A stretch of DNA of 64,000 bases from Diogma glabrata (Eukaryota > Arthropoda > Insecta > Diptera > Cylindrotomidae): the NCBI GenBank assembly GCA_963693315.1, contig OY856186.1, positions 91,491,554 to 91,555,553 of the forward strand, read 5' to 3'. The notes beneath the pieces were generated by a model. The model had not been told where the DNA came from. It did not search any database and saw only the letters and a program-made list of their open reading frames with translations. The translations under genes were made by a program, and so were the position numbers. Positions 43,801-54,565 of the stretch are shown in pieces (position 1 is the first letter of the stretch; every line of letters begins with the position of its first letter).

Positions 43801-46800
43801 TAGTAGCAATTCGATCCCAAAACAAAACAACAAAACTTAGCTTTTCACCTGAAATAACTATTCTGACTAAGATCGTTACCAGTGGTTGAAATTAATGCTT
43901 GTCTGGAAGCGGCACGTAAAGACGAAAAAATCAATATGTATTTTTTTTTTTTTTTAATAAAATGTGTTGTGTAGCAGGAATTACAATATGTGTCACAATA
44001 ACACATAAAAACCTTTTAAGACCAAGGTCCCACAACAACATACGTTCAAAGGTGTTGATGGACGTAAATCTTTCTTTTTTTGTTTTTTTTTATATTTTTT
44101 GTTAAAGAATGGATAACTAAACAAAAAATCCTATCACTGACAAAATATGACGTAGGTCAATATTTTATGATAGAATAGAGAAAATAAAAGTAAATTAAAA
44201 AGTAAATAACAAATTTTTACAAAAATTTGCTGAAACAAAACAACAATGTAGTTGCCAATGATCCAGCCGGTTGCCTATTTCTTGATCCTGTGACGCACCG
44301 TATCTCTTTAAGATTAAAGCCCACATATAGTTATATGAAGGCTCGTTTCCTCAAGGAAGCAATAGCGTCTCATCATCAAGGATTATTTCACAGCTAAGAT
44401 TGAGGATGCTACCGTTGACTGAATACAGTTCATTCGCACTGTCTTTCTTGAAGATTAAAGCCCACATAAAGTTAAATGAAGGCTCGTTTCCTCAAGGAAG
44501 CAATAGCGTCTCATCACCAAGGATTATTTCACAGCTAAGATTGAGGATGCTACCGTTGACTGAATACAGTTCATTCGCACTGTCTTTCTTGAAGATTAAA
44601 GCCCACATAAAGTTAAATGAAGGCTCGTTTCCTCAAGGAAGCAATAGCGTCTCATCACCAAGGATTATTTCACAGCTAAGATTGAGAATGCTACCGTTGA
44701 CTGAATACAGTTCTTCCGCCACCACCCCTAAGATGTCATCTTGGCTTGTGATATCTCACTGCTATTGCCAGTGGTATGTGATATCTCACGTTAACTCGTA
44801 TGTCAATAGCAGGGAATGGAGTACGCGGGGTTGTCACACCCGTTAATTTATACGCGACATATTTATACGCGACTTATTGCGCGTACACTGGTCAAATTTC
44901 GATTTCACAAAAGAATAACAATAAACTCAAACTTTATTACTTAAATGTAATTTTAGTAATTAAATGTAAGAATAAAATAGAAGATTGTATTATATTCGTG
45001 CGAATGCGTTTTTCAAACAAGAGTGTAGTTGCAATCACTCTTTAATCCTATTCTGCCAATGGGTTATCTCTGATCAATGATGATATTATTATACAATGTT
45101 AAATACTGAGCAGAAATATCAAATTAATTTCATTATTTAATATAAATTTATTTAACAATGAAATTGAGTAAATTGAAAATTAATAAAGATGATAATCACT
45201 TGCAGTCTACGTTATAATATGGAACATATCCGGCAAAAAAAATATACATTTATTAATTAGAATCTTGATTGGAACATTTAAAGGAAAAATTCTGCAACGT
45301 TTTTGGGCCCTCGGTTGTTTCCTTTCACATTAACCTTTAATTCAGTTATCTTACCTGTAAAAACATAGCAACCAAGTGGGATATCAAAGTGACAACAAAA
45401 ACTTGGTTGACACAAAATAGGTTGCAAGGCTCGAGTTTTAATAAAACATAAAACAAAATTATTTTACTGAAAGACAAACAAAATCTTTCCGAATCATTTT
45501 ATTCGTTTTGTTTAAAAACCAATATATAATATCGAAATCATATTTACCTGTCAATTGATATACAAACTAATACAAAACTTGATAAAAATAATCCGAAAAT
45601 TCTAAAAAATGACATCAATCGGCACATAAAATCGCCACCCATCCATGAAACTGTTGAAGCCCAAATAATCTCTAATGGCATCATAAGAAATGTTACCTAT
45701 TAAAAAAATAAAATATTACATAATAAATTGATGATAACAATGGAAATAAACAAAAGTTTGCTAGAAAAAACAAACTTAATAGATGAAATTGAATATTGAA
45801 TATTCATCACAACATTGATAATAATCTGTTGTTTTCTGATTTTAAAAATATGATTATTATGCTTCAATAAAATGATAACAATAAAATCCTTATATTAAAA
45901 TATATTTTTGTTGTTGTTTCAAGCTAACTTCAATCAGAATTGTTTACAAAAAAAAATTGGATACAACTTTTGTTATTGATTTTATATTTACATTTCATTT
46001 TTGATTTTCAACTTAAATTTGTAGTAAAGGTTTTTTTTTCCCGTAAACCACTTTTGATAAAAATGCATGAAATGTGCAAACATTGTGCATGATATAAATT
46101 CGTCTCATACATAAATACAAAATTTTGCATAACACATGTCATTCACAAGATGTGCACCATACCGTGCACTCTTTGTAAAACGCCTTGGCACATATATGTA
46201 CACAAATGCCAGCCGCATGTTTCAGGAATAATAGGAAAAGAAAAGAAACGAAATATTGTTTAATGTAACTAATAATATAAAATGAGATAGTGGAAAAATT
46301 GAAAAAGTTTGTCTACATTTACTAAAATGGCTGGTTTCATTTAACTTTTTATGAAATAATTGTTTCGTAATATTTAATTGATGAATTCAAATTTATTTGC
46401 ATCTAAAATTTTGTGCGATACAAATTTATTTAGTAAAGGTAATGAAAACAAACACAAAAAATCTACGGGAACTTTGAATAATTAATTTTTATGATTTAAA
46501 AAATTATTATATTTACTACGAAAATCAAATATTACCAAATTACTTTTAGTAAGTTGCTATCATCCAACTTTTGATAGCATTTTTTATATCTATTTCAAGC
46601 ATGATATCCCTATTTTTCTCATACACAATATTTTTCATCAACATTTCAAATGAAAAATTGATTATGGCAACGAATTTTAATTTGTATATAATAGCACCTT
46701 TATTTATGTAAATTAATTGTATTTTAATGTGATAATTTTGGGGATCAATAACATTTTGCGAATAGTTTTCACATTTTAGTATTAGTAACTTAAAACATTT

Positions 46801-49800
46801 TTTCATAAATGTTTTGATGTTTAAAATTTATTTTTCGCGTGAAATAAATATTTTTTTATGCCAAACCTGCTATTTCAAAGAATGAAGTAATTATTTTAGT
46901 GTTAAGGGTAGAAAGAGTATTTTACCGATTGCGGATACATGTTAAATATAGTATTGTACCGAAATCAGCAATACTCTTTATGTCTGCAATATAAATTCAA
47001 TTAAAATCATTTAAATTATAAGTTCAAATTTAGATTAATCGTTTGAAAAATAATTTTTCAAAATCGCTTTTCAAAACAGTAAGCTTTGCTTTTCATCATA
47101 ATGATATTGTTTTTTCGTTGCCAACTTTATTTTCTCTAAATATTTTTTCAAAATCAATGTCTTCTAAACCTTAATTATCTGAATTTCGTTGTTTTGTAAG
47201 ACTATATAAGGTTGGACCTACTAAGCTGACCTACATATTTATTTGGCAAAAAACAGCATTCACCACACCTAAAGTCTCCTCGACTGGTAGGTAATACTTA
47301 ACGCCTTCATGATTGGCTAGTTTTGAATTGCCTTTCAGTGATTTATAAACAAACTTGATATGTTTATTTTCGAATCGGTAAACATCAAAAACGGCCTGAT
47401 TGTTCTTATAGTAATTTTTAGGGGTAGTGTACATATACATTAACACAGGGTTCGCAACTGAATTTTATTGGCGTGCCAAAACAATTTTTTTTTTAATAAT
47501 CGCTATTGTCGCGTGCCAATGCAATTATGAAATAGTACATTTTGCTACAACAGATGAAAACGTTGCGTTTTTGTGAGTGAAAATTTGTTCACGAGACGCG
47601 TTAGCGTCAAGTGAGGCAATTTCACGAACGCAAAATGTGTAAATAAAAATTCGTTCCTGCAATGTTTCTAGTTTTAGGAGTTCTTGTCGTATTTTCCCAA
47701 CTGTAGCACAACGCAAAGAAATTACCAGTCTGGCATCGGAGTTAATATCTGTACTCTTATCGACTGCCAATCCAGACACTTCAACCGCATGAAGATCAGG
47801 TTTTAACTGTTTAGAAATATTTTCACGTATTTTATAATTCTATTTCTTACGGTTTTTGCACTTAACTGCAAACTTTGGCTACGGGTGAGAATTTAATTTT
47901 TGCTTTCAAAGTCTTCGAAAAGTACGTTTCATAAAATTTTAAAAAGTTTTATGTGGAAAAGACAGAGTACAAACTTTTGTTTATTTATTTATTTATATTT
48001 ATTTTATATTTATTTTATTTATTTAAATCCGTTAATGCTTTGCCATATTTGGCAATATCACTTGCTACTTTAAAACTTACGATGGTAATATTATTAGAAG
48101 ATTTAGTATATTTAGTAAATTTATTTGATTGCGTTTCATGTTTATAAACCTTTTTTGAAATATGCTTTTGTCTAAAACTAAATGGCCATTAAATGGCACA
48201 TTTACAGCAGCTTTTTTCCGGAAATATATCTATTATTTGAGAAGGAATTTTGGTAATAATATTACTGTAGTATTTAATTGTTATTATGAACAAAGTCTGA
48301 AGGTGGTAGAAATAAACCATCGTTCACAAAAATTTACCTCATAAGAATACATAAGAATTATCTTTGCAGACCATCAGAATGCAAAATATTCCATCAACCT
48401 TGGATGTGGTGCATTATGTATCTGTCGAAAAGATAGACGTTTTTGCAACGCAACTTGTAGTGTATGCTCCGCTCCGGCAATATCTCTCATAATAGTGCTC
48501 CGATTTTAGATCAAAAAGGAGGAAATTGACAGTGATTATAGATCTCATGAGGATTCAATGTGCTCAATATTAATGAAAAAGCATTTAAATAAAAAAAAGA
48601 AAATATATTTGTCGCCTGTAATAACTTTTTTTAGTGTAACCATAATAGTGGGTGGTTTAAAAGATTTGAGATATGTGATTGTGATCTTTATTTCGATCTG
48701 TTAAGATTCAATTTGTAGTTTAATAAGTTTTGACAATAAGGGGCTAGTTTTTGCCCCTAAAAAATAAAAAGCGCATAGGATAGATTTTGAAATGGAGGGT
48801 GTGTTGAGCTTAATTCCAAATTTTCTGGCAAATCGATGCTGATCCAAAGAATTCGGAGGTTCCCTACTATGTTTACCGTTTTTTACTGAACAGTAACATT
48901 TAACGTGTTAAAAAATATCTGAAAAAATCTTTTCTTTATTATGATTCCAAAAACGCGAATTTAAGGACAATTTTGGACACAATTTCAGAATGTTTGCCGT
49001 GCCAGAAAAATTTTCAAACGTGCCAAGTTTGGCACGCGTGCCACGTATTTGCGATCACTGCATTAACATATTCATTTTTTGGTTATTTAGAACAAAATTG
49101 GAAATTTTTTGTGCGTGTGGTTCAAAAAATTAATTGTACATAAATGCTTTAAAATTTAAGTTTTAATGAATTTATTTTTCAAAATAACAAATGTTTGTGC
49201 AGTCGATACAAAACTATTGTGTATTTTTTCAAACTTGTGTGATAACTGCACGGGCGACAGCGAGGAACTTAATGCGGGTTTAGAAAACTCACACTCTAAT
49301 AGTTTAATATATTATTGTTCTCTACTTCCAGTGAATTGATCCAAACAAAAGGTTTACCACAATAAACTTCAAAAAGCTTTTTCAAAACATTATATTAAAA
49401 TACAATGGATTACTTATCTAATATCTATGATTCTTTTTTCTAAAAGATGTACGTAGATAATGAAATATTTATTATTTTGGCATTAATATCATGGAACTGA
49501 TTTATTGAAAGCAAAAAACTATTGTCTATATATTTCAGCTAAAGGTAGTTATCAGATTCCTTCGCTTATATTAAAATGCTTGACCTTTGTATAAATAACT
49601 TTTCCTTAAGTTTTAAATCAACATCAAATCGACATCATTTAATTGGTGTTATTCAACTCAATTTCTTTTTCGTTAGTTACATTTTGAATAAAATTTGATT
49701 TAATTAGTGCTAATTTATAACCGTAATTATCTTAAAGCTAAATAAATTTAAGGACAGTAATTACTTACCAATAAATCAGCTATAGCTAAATGCATTAACA

Positions 49801-50044
49801 TGGCGTCAATTCGTGAAGGAGATTTTTTTCGACGTTTCATTAATACAACTAAAACGGTTAAATTACCAATTGCCGAAACTATAAATAAAATTGAATAAAC
49901 TATAATTGATAATTTGTGACTATCGTTAAATGTCATATAAGCGGGTAAAATAAATGTTGAATTTTCATCAGCATCACCAACGAGAGGAATTTCCTCTAGC
50001 ACTTGGTGATTTTGAAGAACTGTGTTGATTTCTGGAGTTTTCAT
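40745..50044 (-). CDS. AkhR: Adipokinetic hormone receptor (class A GPCR), four coding exons
   Basis: Joining exons 49769-50044, 45548-45696, 40921-41500 and 40745-40840 gives a 366-residue receptor with matching phases and GT/AG borders at every intron (4.07 kb, 4.05 kb, 80 bp). The family is the GnRH/AKH/corazonin receptor group; the stretch EIIWASTVSWMGGDFMCRLM before TM3 and YLAVLRPLN after the DR fit AKH rather than corazonin receptors. Class A marks are present: GN in TM1, LAIAD in TM2, DRY split over exons 2 and 3, CWTPY in TM6, NPVVY in TM7. In insects it sits in the fat-body membrane, couples to Gq/Gs and triggers lipid and glycogen mobilisation. Any untranslated exons and promoter were not identified. 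Confidence 0.9.
40921..41500 (-). CDS. AkhR: AkhR coding exon 3 (DRY to TM7)
   Basis: 580 bases from the acceptor ttttctgtttcag|A (41501) to the donor AAAAAT|GTAATA (40920). The first base completes the Arg codon; YLAVLRPLN follows. It contains TM4, the long second loop with its Cys (YEQCVEYNF), TM5, a third intracellular loop with RAKRRTLRM, TM6 (IICWTPYTII) and TM7 (NSCVNPVVYGVYN). If the donor were not used, the frame would stop after four more codons at 40906, a less likely ending. Confidence 0.9.
41798..41825. repeat. (GA)n microsatellite
   Basis: About 14 GA dinucleotides in AkhR intron 2. Confidence 0.95.
41884..42289 (+). mobile_element. Short non-autonomous Helitron in AkhR intron 2
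   Basis: It begins TCTATATATAAATACG after an A (41883). It ends CTAG before a T (42290), the A|TC…CTAG|T pattern of Helitrons. Thirteen bases before CTAG stands a hairpin, GGCCGAGTTTCGGCC (42259-42273), as required for a Helitron 3' end. A second 5'-like end, TCTATAACTATATATAAATAC, begins at 42131, and the next ~85 bases repeat 41886-41968, so the structure is two 5' parts sharing one 3' end. There is no Rep/helicase, so it would need a partner element. Confidence 0.75.
42290..44311. other. AkhR intron 2: unassigned, less AT-rich stretch
   Basis: From about 42450 to 43900 the base composition is closer to coding DNA and many short open frames appear on both strands, but none is long and I recognise none. 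A decayed transposon or retroelement is possible. The rest (43930-44240) is AT-rich with poly-T runs. Confidence 0.4.
44312..44717. repeat. 141-bp tandem repeat, nearly three copies, in AkhR intron 2
   Basis: Units start at 44312, 44453 and 44594 with agattaaagcccacat and include cgtttcctcaaggaagcaat. The last two copies are almost identical. Because 141 is a multiple of three, a 148-codon open frame spans the array, but it is a by-product of the repeat rather than a gene. Confidence 0.95.
44718..45547. other. AkhR intron 2, 5' part
   Basis: Includes two near copies of gtgatatctcac (about 44748 and 44779) and the phrase atttatacgcgac repeated at 44848-44872. No gene seen. Confidence 0.45.
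45548..45696 (-). CDS. AkhR: AkhR coding exon 2 (TM2 to the DR of DRY)
   Basis: 149 bases between the acceptor ttaatag|GTAACA (45697) and the donor GACAG|GTAAAT (45547). It encodes VTFLMMPLEIIWAS (end of TM2), the conserved Cys of the first extracellular loop (DFMCRLM) and TM3 to CISID, with two bases of the Arg codon. Phase 0 in, phase 2 out. It is easy to miss because it is short and has no start codon. Confidence 0.9.
45697..47445. other. AkhR intron 1, 3' part, no gene recognised
   Basis: Mostly AT-rich. A minus-strand open frame at 47231-47437, directly beside the hAT insertion, encodes about 70 residues (…YYLPVEETLGVVNAVF…) that I do not recognise; it may be a piece of an older element. 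It has no start in good context and ends in the hAT target duplication. Confidence 0.4.
47446..49060 (-). mobile_element. Degenerate hAT element with perfect 8-bp target duplication
   Basis: CATTAACA at 47438-47445 and again at 49061-49068 flanks a 1615-bp unit. The left end reads CAGGGTTCGCAA and the right end, reversed, CAGTGATCGCAAATACG, a hAT-type terminal repeat (CAG.G.TCGCAA). A remnant of transposase lies on the minus strand at 47525-47779. The phrases GTGCCA and TTGGCACGCG recur near both ends. The element is dead, but its boundaries are exact. It lies in AkhR intron 1. Confidence 0.88.
47525..47779 (-). pseudogene. hAT transposase fragment
   Basis: 84 open codons beginning SGLAVDKSTDINSDARLVIS, which matches the start of the hAT catalytic core, where the first acidic residue lies in a DESTD-type motif (here VDKSTD). 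The remainder of the transposase cannot be read. The fragment probably derives from a GTF2IRD2/SCAND3-like hAT branch; that assignment is tentative. Confidence 0.65.
49061..49768. other. AkhR intron 1, 5' part
   Basis: AT-rich, no gene or element recognised. It ends at the exon 1 donor. Confidence 0.5.
49769..50044 (-). CDS. AkhR: AkhR coding exon 1 (N terminus to TM2)
   Basis: 92 codons from ATG 50044 to the donor TTG|GTAAGT at 49768. It encodes an extracellular N terminus with NST and NDS glycosylation sites, TM1 (VYSILFIVSAIGNLTVLVVL), a basic first loop (KRRKKSPSR) and the start of TM2 (LAIADLL). The exon ends in phase 0. Confidence 0.9.
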
Positions 50045-50579
50045 TTTTGTAATTTTTTAGTTATTTATTTTTCCAATCAATTTGATATTTTTCTTCAAAC
50101 ATTAAAATAAAAAAGTAACGTCATTGTTTTGTGGAATGTTATTAAACTATTTGTTTAACTGGAATCACAATAAACTTTTCAAGAGTTTTCAAAAATCATC
50201 TGAAAAGAAAAAGAACAAATTTACATATAATAAAACTGGGCAATAAATATCGAACAGAAGAAAAAAAATTTTAAAGGAAAAAAAATTTATCAAATGGTTC
50301 ATTTACCGATGTAACAATACTACTTTTTTGTGTTTTTTGTTATCAGTAGGAAAGTGAAATTTTAATATTATAGATTTAATTCATTCAAAGTTGTTTATCT
50401 TAATTTGTTTGAATTTTTTATTGCAAGGTAACAAAAGAGTTAATTATTTTTTGTAATTTTCATCATTAAAATTTTTCTTTTAAAGCTTTTATTCAATATA
50501 AAAATATATAACTCTTTTCCAACTTCGTTGTTTCCTTATTATCGAGTTACTGTTGTATTAAAACTTCCGCCACGTTCTT
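50045..50579. other. Sequence upstream of the AkhR start codon
   Basis: Very AT-rich. Would contain the 5' untranslated region or an upstream intron of AkhR. I see no convincing TATA box or initiator, and leave the promoter unassigned. Confidence 0.4.
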
Positions 50580-51180
50580 GTGACGGTGACACTGATTTTT
50601 TTTGTACTGTGTGGTGAGCTTTGTGGTGACCATAGACATGGTCGAATTTCAACCACTATACTTTCAATGTCAAAAGGTAAATCTGTGTCTCAATCTAAAG
50701 GTAGCAATGTTAATCAAGAGATTAGCATTGATTTCACAAATTTAAGAGTTAATCATTCAAACCTAAATAAGGTTCATCCTTGAAAAAAATATATCTGAAA
50801 TATTGTTTCTTTCTATAAAAACTAAAATTGGGTCTCGATAAATACCGAATGCCTATTCACTTTCATTGATGGGAATTAAAGATTACGAGTTAAACTATAA
50901 ACACCATTCTCTTCTATTAAAAACTTATTCTTTTTTCGGCAAACTTTCGTCTAATCTCGATGAAATTAGCGCAAACTATGCCGAAGCAAGACGCGACATT
51001 CTAAGAGACTTTTATATACATAAGAAACTGCTGACTACCGTGGTTTAATACAAATGATAGAGTATCTCAATAGAAACCCGGATAACACTGATCGTAACAA
51101 TATTTAGTTGAATCTTGTTTTGACCAACGAATCAAACACTTAGATAAAAGTTACCAGCAATTTAGTAAAATCGCTACACC
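50580..51180 (+). pseudogene. Decayed LINE endonuclease region, same family as 25697-28666
   Basis: The plus-strand translation starts with MSKGKSVSQSKGSNVNQEIS, matching MSKGKSLSQQKCSRVNQQLS of the minus-strand LINE. DFTNLR, ELNYKHHS, GKLSSNLDEISANYAEARRDI and later YRGLIQMIEYLNRNPDNTDR, LVLTNESNT also match in order. Several stops and deletions break it; one deletion removes sequence between the YELNSKHH and the FFDKIS regions. The RT part of the same copy is probably the fragment at 54325-54565. Confidence 0.8.
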
Positions 51181-51926
51181 AATTAAGGTAAGGAAAGCGT
51201 TGAGTTTCTGATTTCATAAAAAATGTATAAAGCGCCATTTGTTTCAATATTTATTTATTTTAGTCACAGTTAGGTATGCTTAGTGTTAATTACAACAAAT
51301 TATAAGTTAACGTTTCTGAATATCCGAAGATACCATGCCAACAAGGGATTAGAATTAAGTTTAAATAAATTAAGTTTCTTTAAGAAATTTATAACGCTGA
51401 TTTTAAAATTGTAAGGATTACAGCTATCGGAGCAAACTCATAAAGGCAATAAAAAAATTAAAAAAAACCCTTCGAGTAATCACACCTCGAGAAAAAACGT
51501 TTTTTCAGTTGTGTTTTCGCTTAAATCTGAAGCAAAGTGGTATCTACGTATTTTCTCCCTCCCATTCCCCAAGTTAAAACGAAAATAAAACAAAAAATGT
51601 TTTGCAGTAATATCCCGAGTCAACTACGATTAAAGTAGTAAAAAATTTCAAATGAACCAAGTTTAGTTCTCCTCATCCTTAGTTGCATTTAAATAAGAAC
51701 TTTTTGGTCTCGATAAACTTATTAAGGCTGTATTCTAAACGACGACTTATTTGAAACTTATTTATGTAGACTTACTTATTTGCCGCCATTTTAAATAAGA
51801 ATTTAAAAGCTATTCTAAATGATTTAGCTTTCTTATTTTGAAAGCAACAAAAAGCAAATTCGAAAATTAATTTAATTAGAACGATTTATTTAATTTGATC
51901 AATTAAGGAGTTTACAAAACTTTTTT
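51181..51926. other. AT-rich sequence with a LINE-3'-end-like tag
   Basis: Contains ATCCGAAGATACCATG at about 51320, identical to 25621-25636 beside the 3' end of the minus-strand LINE. The phrase is on the same strand in both places, so here it may belong to an inverted scrap of a LINE 3' end. From about 51730 to 51870 the phrases acttatt(t)gaaactta and cttattttgaaag recur. No gene. Confidence 0.45.
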
Positions 51927-53690
51927 ACTTCGGTCTGAAAGACCTAAGTATTACATTCATGAGCTCAAAATGAAATTCTTACCCCCACTTTTTTGGCATT
52001 TCTCGACGTTTTAGGACCTACTGATTCTAAAAAAGCAAAAAAAAAAATGTATGTCTGTCTGTCGGCCGCCCGGCCGGCCGTCCGGCCGCCGTCATTACCT
52101 ACGCTGCAGGGAGAACCGCTGGAGGGATTTCAAAAATTTTTTTTTCTAAAAATAGCTATACTCAAGGGACAGGTCCGAAAGGACGCTGTGTTCGATAACT
52201 GTACCGGAAGTGTGTCAAAAAAATCATTAAGTGTGTCAAAAACAGCAAATTTTCATAGTTTTGGCTTAAAAAACGTTCATTTTAAGTGATTACGAGTAGG
52301 AACATTGAATTTGGAGAAATCTTGATGGTAGGGATTGGTATGTGAGATCAAAAACTAGATTATTGCATTATAAGTTTGTCAAAAAAATGTTGTCAAGTGT
52401 GTCAAAAGAAAGATTTTTATTTATTTTTTGTCCCAATTTTTTGGAAAAAAATAAATTGTTTGTTTGAAATGAAATTTTATTATTATTATTGAGAATTCTG
52501 GCATTATAAGTTTGTCAAAAAAATGTTGTCAAGTGTGTCAAAAATAAGATTTTTATTTATTTTTTTACCCAATTTTTTGGAAAAAAAATAAAATTAATTA
52601 TATGTTTGAAATGAAATTACTTCGGTCTGAAAGACCTAAGTATTACATTCATGAGCTCAAAGTGAAATTCTTACCCCCACTTTTTTTGGCATTTCTCGAC
52701 GTTTTAGGACCTACTGATTCTAAAAAAGCAAAAAAAAAAAAAATGTTTGTCTGTCGGCCGCCGTCATTACCTACACTGTAGGGAAAACGGCTGAAGGGAT
52801 TTCAAAAATTTTTTTTCTAAAAATAGGCATTCACAAGGGACAGGTCCGAAAGGACGCTGTGTTCGATAACTGTACCGGAAGTGTGTCAAAAAAATCATTA
52901 TGTGTGTCAAAAATAGCAAATTTTCATATTTTTGGCTTAAAAAACTTTCATTTTAAGTGATTACGAGTAGGAACATTAGATTTGGAGAAATCTTGATGGT
53001 CGGGATTGGTATGTGAGATCAAAAACTAGATTATTGCATTATAAGTTTGTCAAAAAAATGTTGTCGAGTGTGTCAAAAGAAAGATTTTTATTTATTGTTT
53101 TACCTAATTTTTTGGAAAAAAAATAAAATTAATTGTTTGTTTGAAATGGAGTTTTATTATTATTATTGAGAATTATGGCATTATAAGTTTGTCAAAAAAA
53201 TGTTGTCAAGTGTGTCAAAAGAAAGATTTTTATTTATTTTTTTACCCAATTTTTTGGAAAAAAATAAAATTGTTCGTTTGAAATGAAACTTTAATATCAT
53301 TATTGAGAATTATGGAATTATAAGTTTGTCAAAAAAATGTTGTCAAGTTTGTCAAAAGATTTTTATTTAGTTTTTTACCTAATTTTTTGGAAAAAAAATT
53401 GCTTGTTTGAAATGAAATTTTATTATTATTATTGAGAATTATGGCATTATAAGTTTGTCAAAAAATGTTGTCAAGTGTGTCAAAAGAAAGGTTTTTGTTT
53501 ATTTTTTACCCAATTTTTTTAGAAAAAAATAAAATTAATAGTTCGTATGACATGAAATTTTATTATTATTATAGAGAATTATGGCATTATAAGCTTGTCA
53601 AAAAATAATGTCAAGTGTGTCAAAAAATGATTTCATTTAATTTTTTAGCCAATTTTTTGGGGAAAAAAATGTAACTGTTTTTATGACGTA
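51927..53690. repeat. 692-bp tandem duplication with inner ~135-bp minisatellite
   Basis: The phrase acttcggtctgaaagaccta begins at 51927 and again at 52619, and the sequence after each is nearly the same. Inside and beyond, a unit starting gcattataagtttgtcaaaa with gttgtcaagtgtgtcaaaa recurs near 52365, 52500, 53037, 53170, 53312, 53445 and 53583, steps of about 130-140. A G/C-rich burst of ggccg units (52060-52092) appears in the first copy and is mostly missing in the second. No gene. Confidence 0.92.
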
Positions 53691-54324
53691 AATGTAATTG
53701 AAAATGAAATTGGACATGGAAATTTTTGAATTTGTTATAGTTTTTGAAATATTTTTGGAATTTTGAAAAAGTTTGTATTTTTGATTTTGTAATAATTTTT
53801 GCAATATTTTTAGAATTTCGGAAAAAGTTTTAATTTTTGATTTTGTAAGAATTTTTGAAATATTTTTAGAATTTTGAAAAATTTTAAATTTTTGATATTA
53901 TTATAATTTTAAAATACTTGGACCTTAACAAAGAGTTATGTTTATATACATCGCTGCCCAAAATTAAAAACCATGTCCTCATAAAAGTTTTTTGCCGAAA
54001 ACTATATCAAAATCCTTAACCCAGACCAAAGTCTTGATATCTCAGAGCTGTGAGATTTCAGCCCCACCATATTTTTAAATTTATTTTTAACTCCTATTTA
54101 ACAACTCAAACGGGATTTTTTTTCGTGACTCGCTTTTGACGGTGTTATGTAGATGTTATTTTACTATTGAAAATATTTGAGATTTAAATGCTCTAAATTC
54201 TAAATAGTAGGTTGTAAATAATAGTTATAGGTTAGTAATAGGTAATAGTTGTAGGTTAATATCTGTAGGTTTTAAAGAATAGTTAAATTTTGATTCGGAA
54301 TTCTACGGCATTTCACCCTTTGTT
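53691..54324. other. Low-complexity AT-rich sequence
   Basis: Repeats of ttttgaaatatttttagaatttt (about 53745-53890) and then of gtaggtt / taatagtt (54208-54280). No gene. Confidence 0.5.
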
Positions 54325-54565
54325 TCAAAAACTGCTGGACAACTAGCACTGATTCTACCCAAAACTTTCTATTGGTCTTATAAAAAAGGCATATTTTTTT
54401 AATCTTGGAAGGGTGCTCAACCCATCTTAAAGAAATACAGGAAGATTGACCTTAAAATTTATAGAACAATTGCAATATGATAAAACAATATGTTGACTGT
54501 TTGAATGTGTCACGTATTATTGATGATAAGCAGTACGTGCAATCCGGCATTTCCCTGGGAATTAG
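54325..54565 (+). pseudogene. Decayed LINE reverse transcriptase fragment
   Basis: In order on the plus strand: AGQLALILPKTFYWSYKKGI, then …KKYRKIDLKIYRTIA, then NVSRIIDDKQY. These match ARQLAPILTKIFYLSYKTGI, …KKGSKIDPNNYRPIA and EMSRIIDDKQY of the minus-strand LINE at 25697-28666. Stops and deletions are present. Together with 50580-51180 it is probably one old LINE copy opened by the repeat block 51927-53690. Confidence 0.78.

Noticed and set aside
42450..43900. A host gene inside AkhR intron 2
   Set aside because: Composition is coding-like, but frames are short and broken, with no recognised domain; at best a decayed element.
44400..44846. 148-codon protein with three 47-residue repeats
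   Set aside because: It arises from a 141-bp DNA repeat inside an AkhR intron, on the strand opposite to the gene, with no recognised domain.
51927..51945. Helitron 3' end (hairpin GGTCTGAAAGACC followed by CTAAG)
   Set aside because: CTAA overlaps the stem instead of following it by about ten bases, and there is no TC 5' end or A|T junction.
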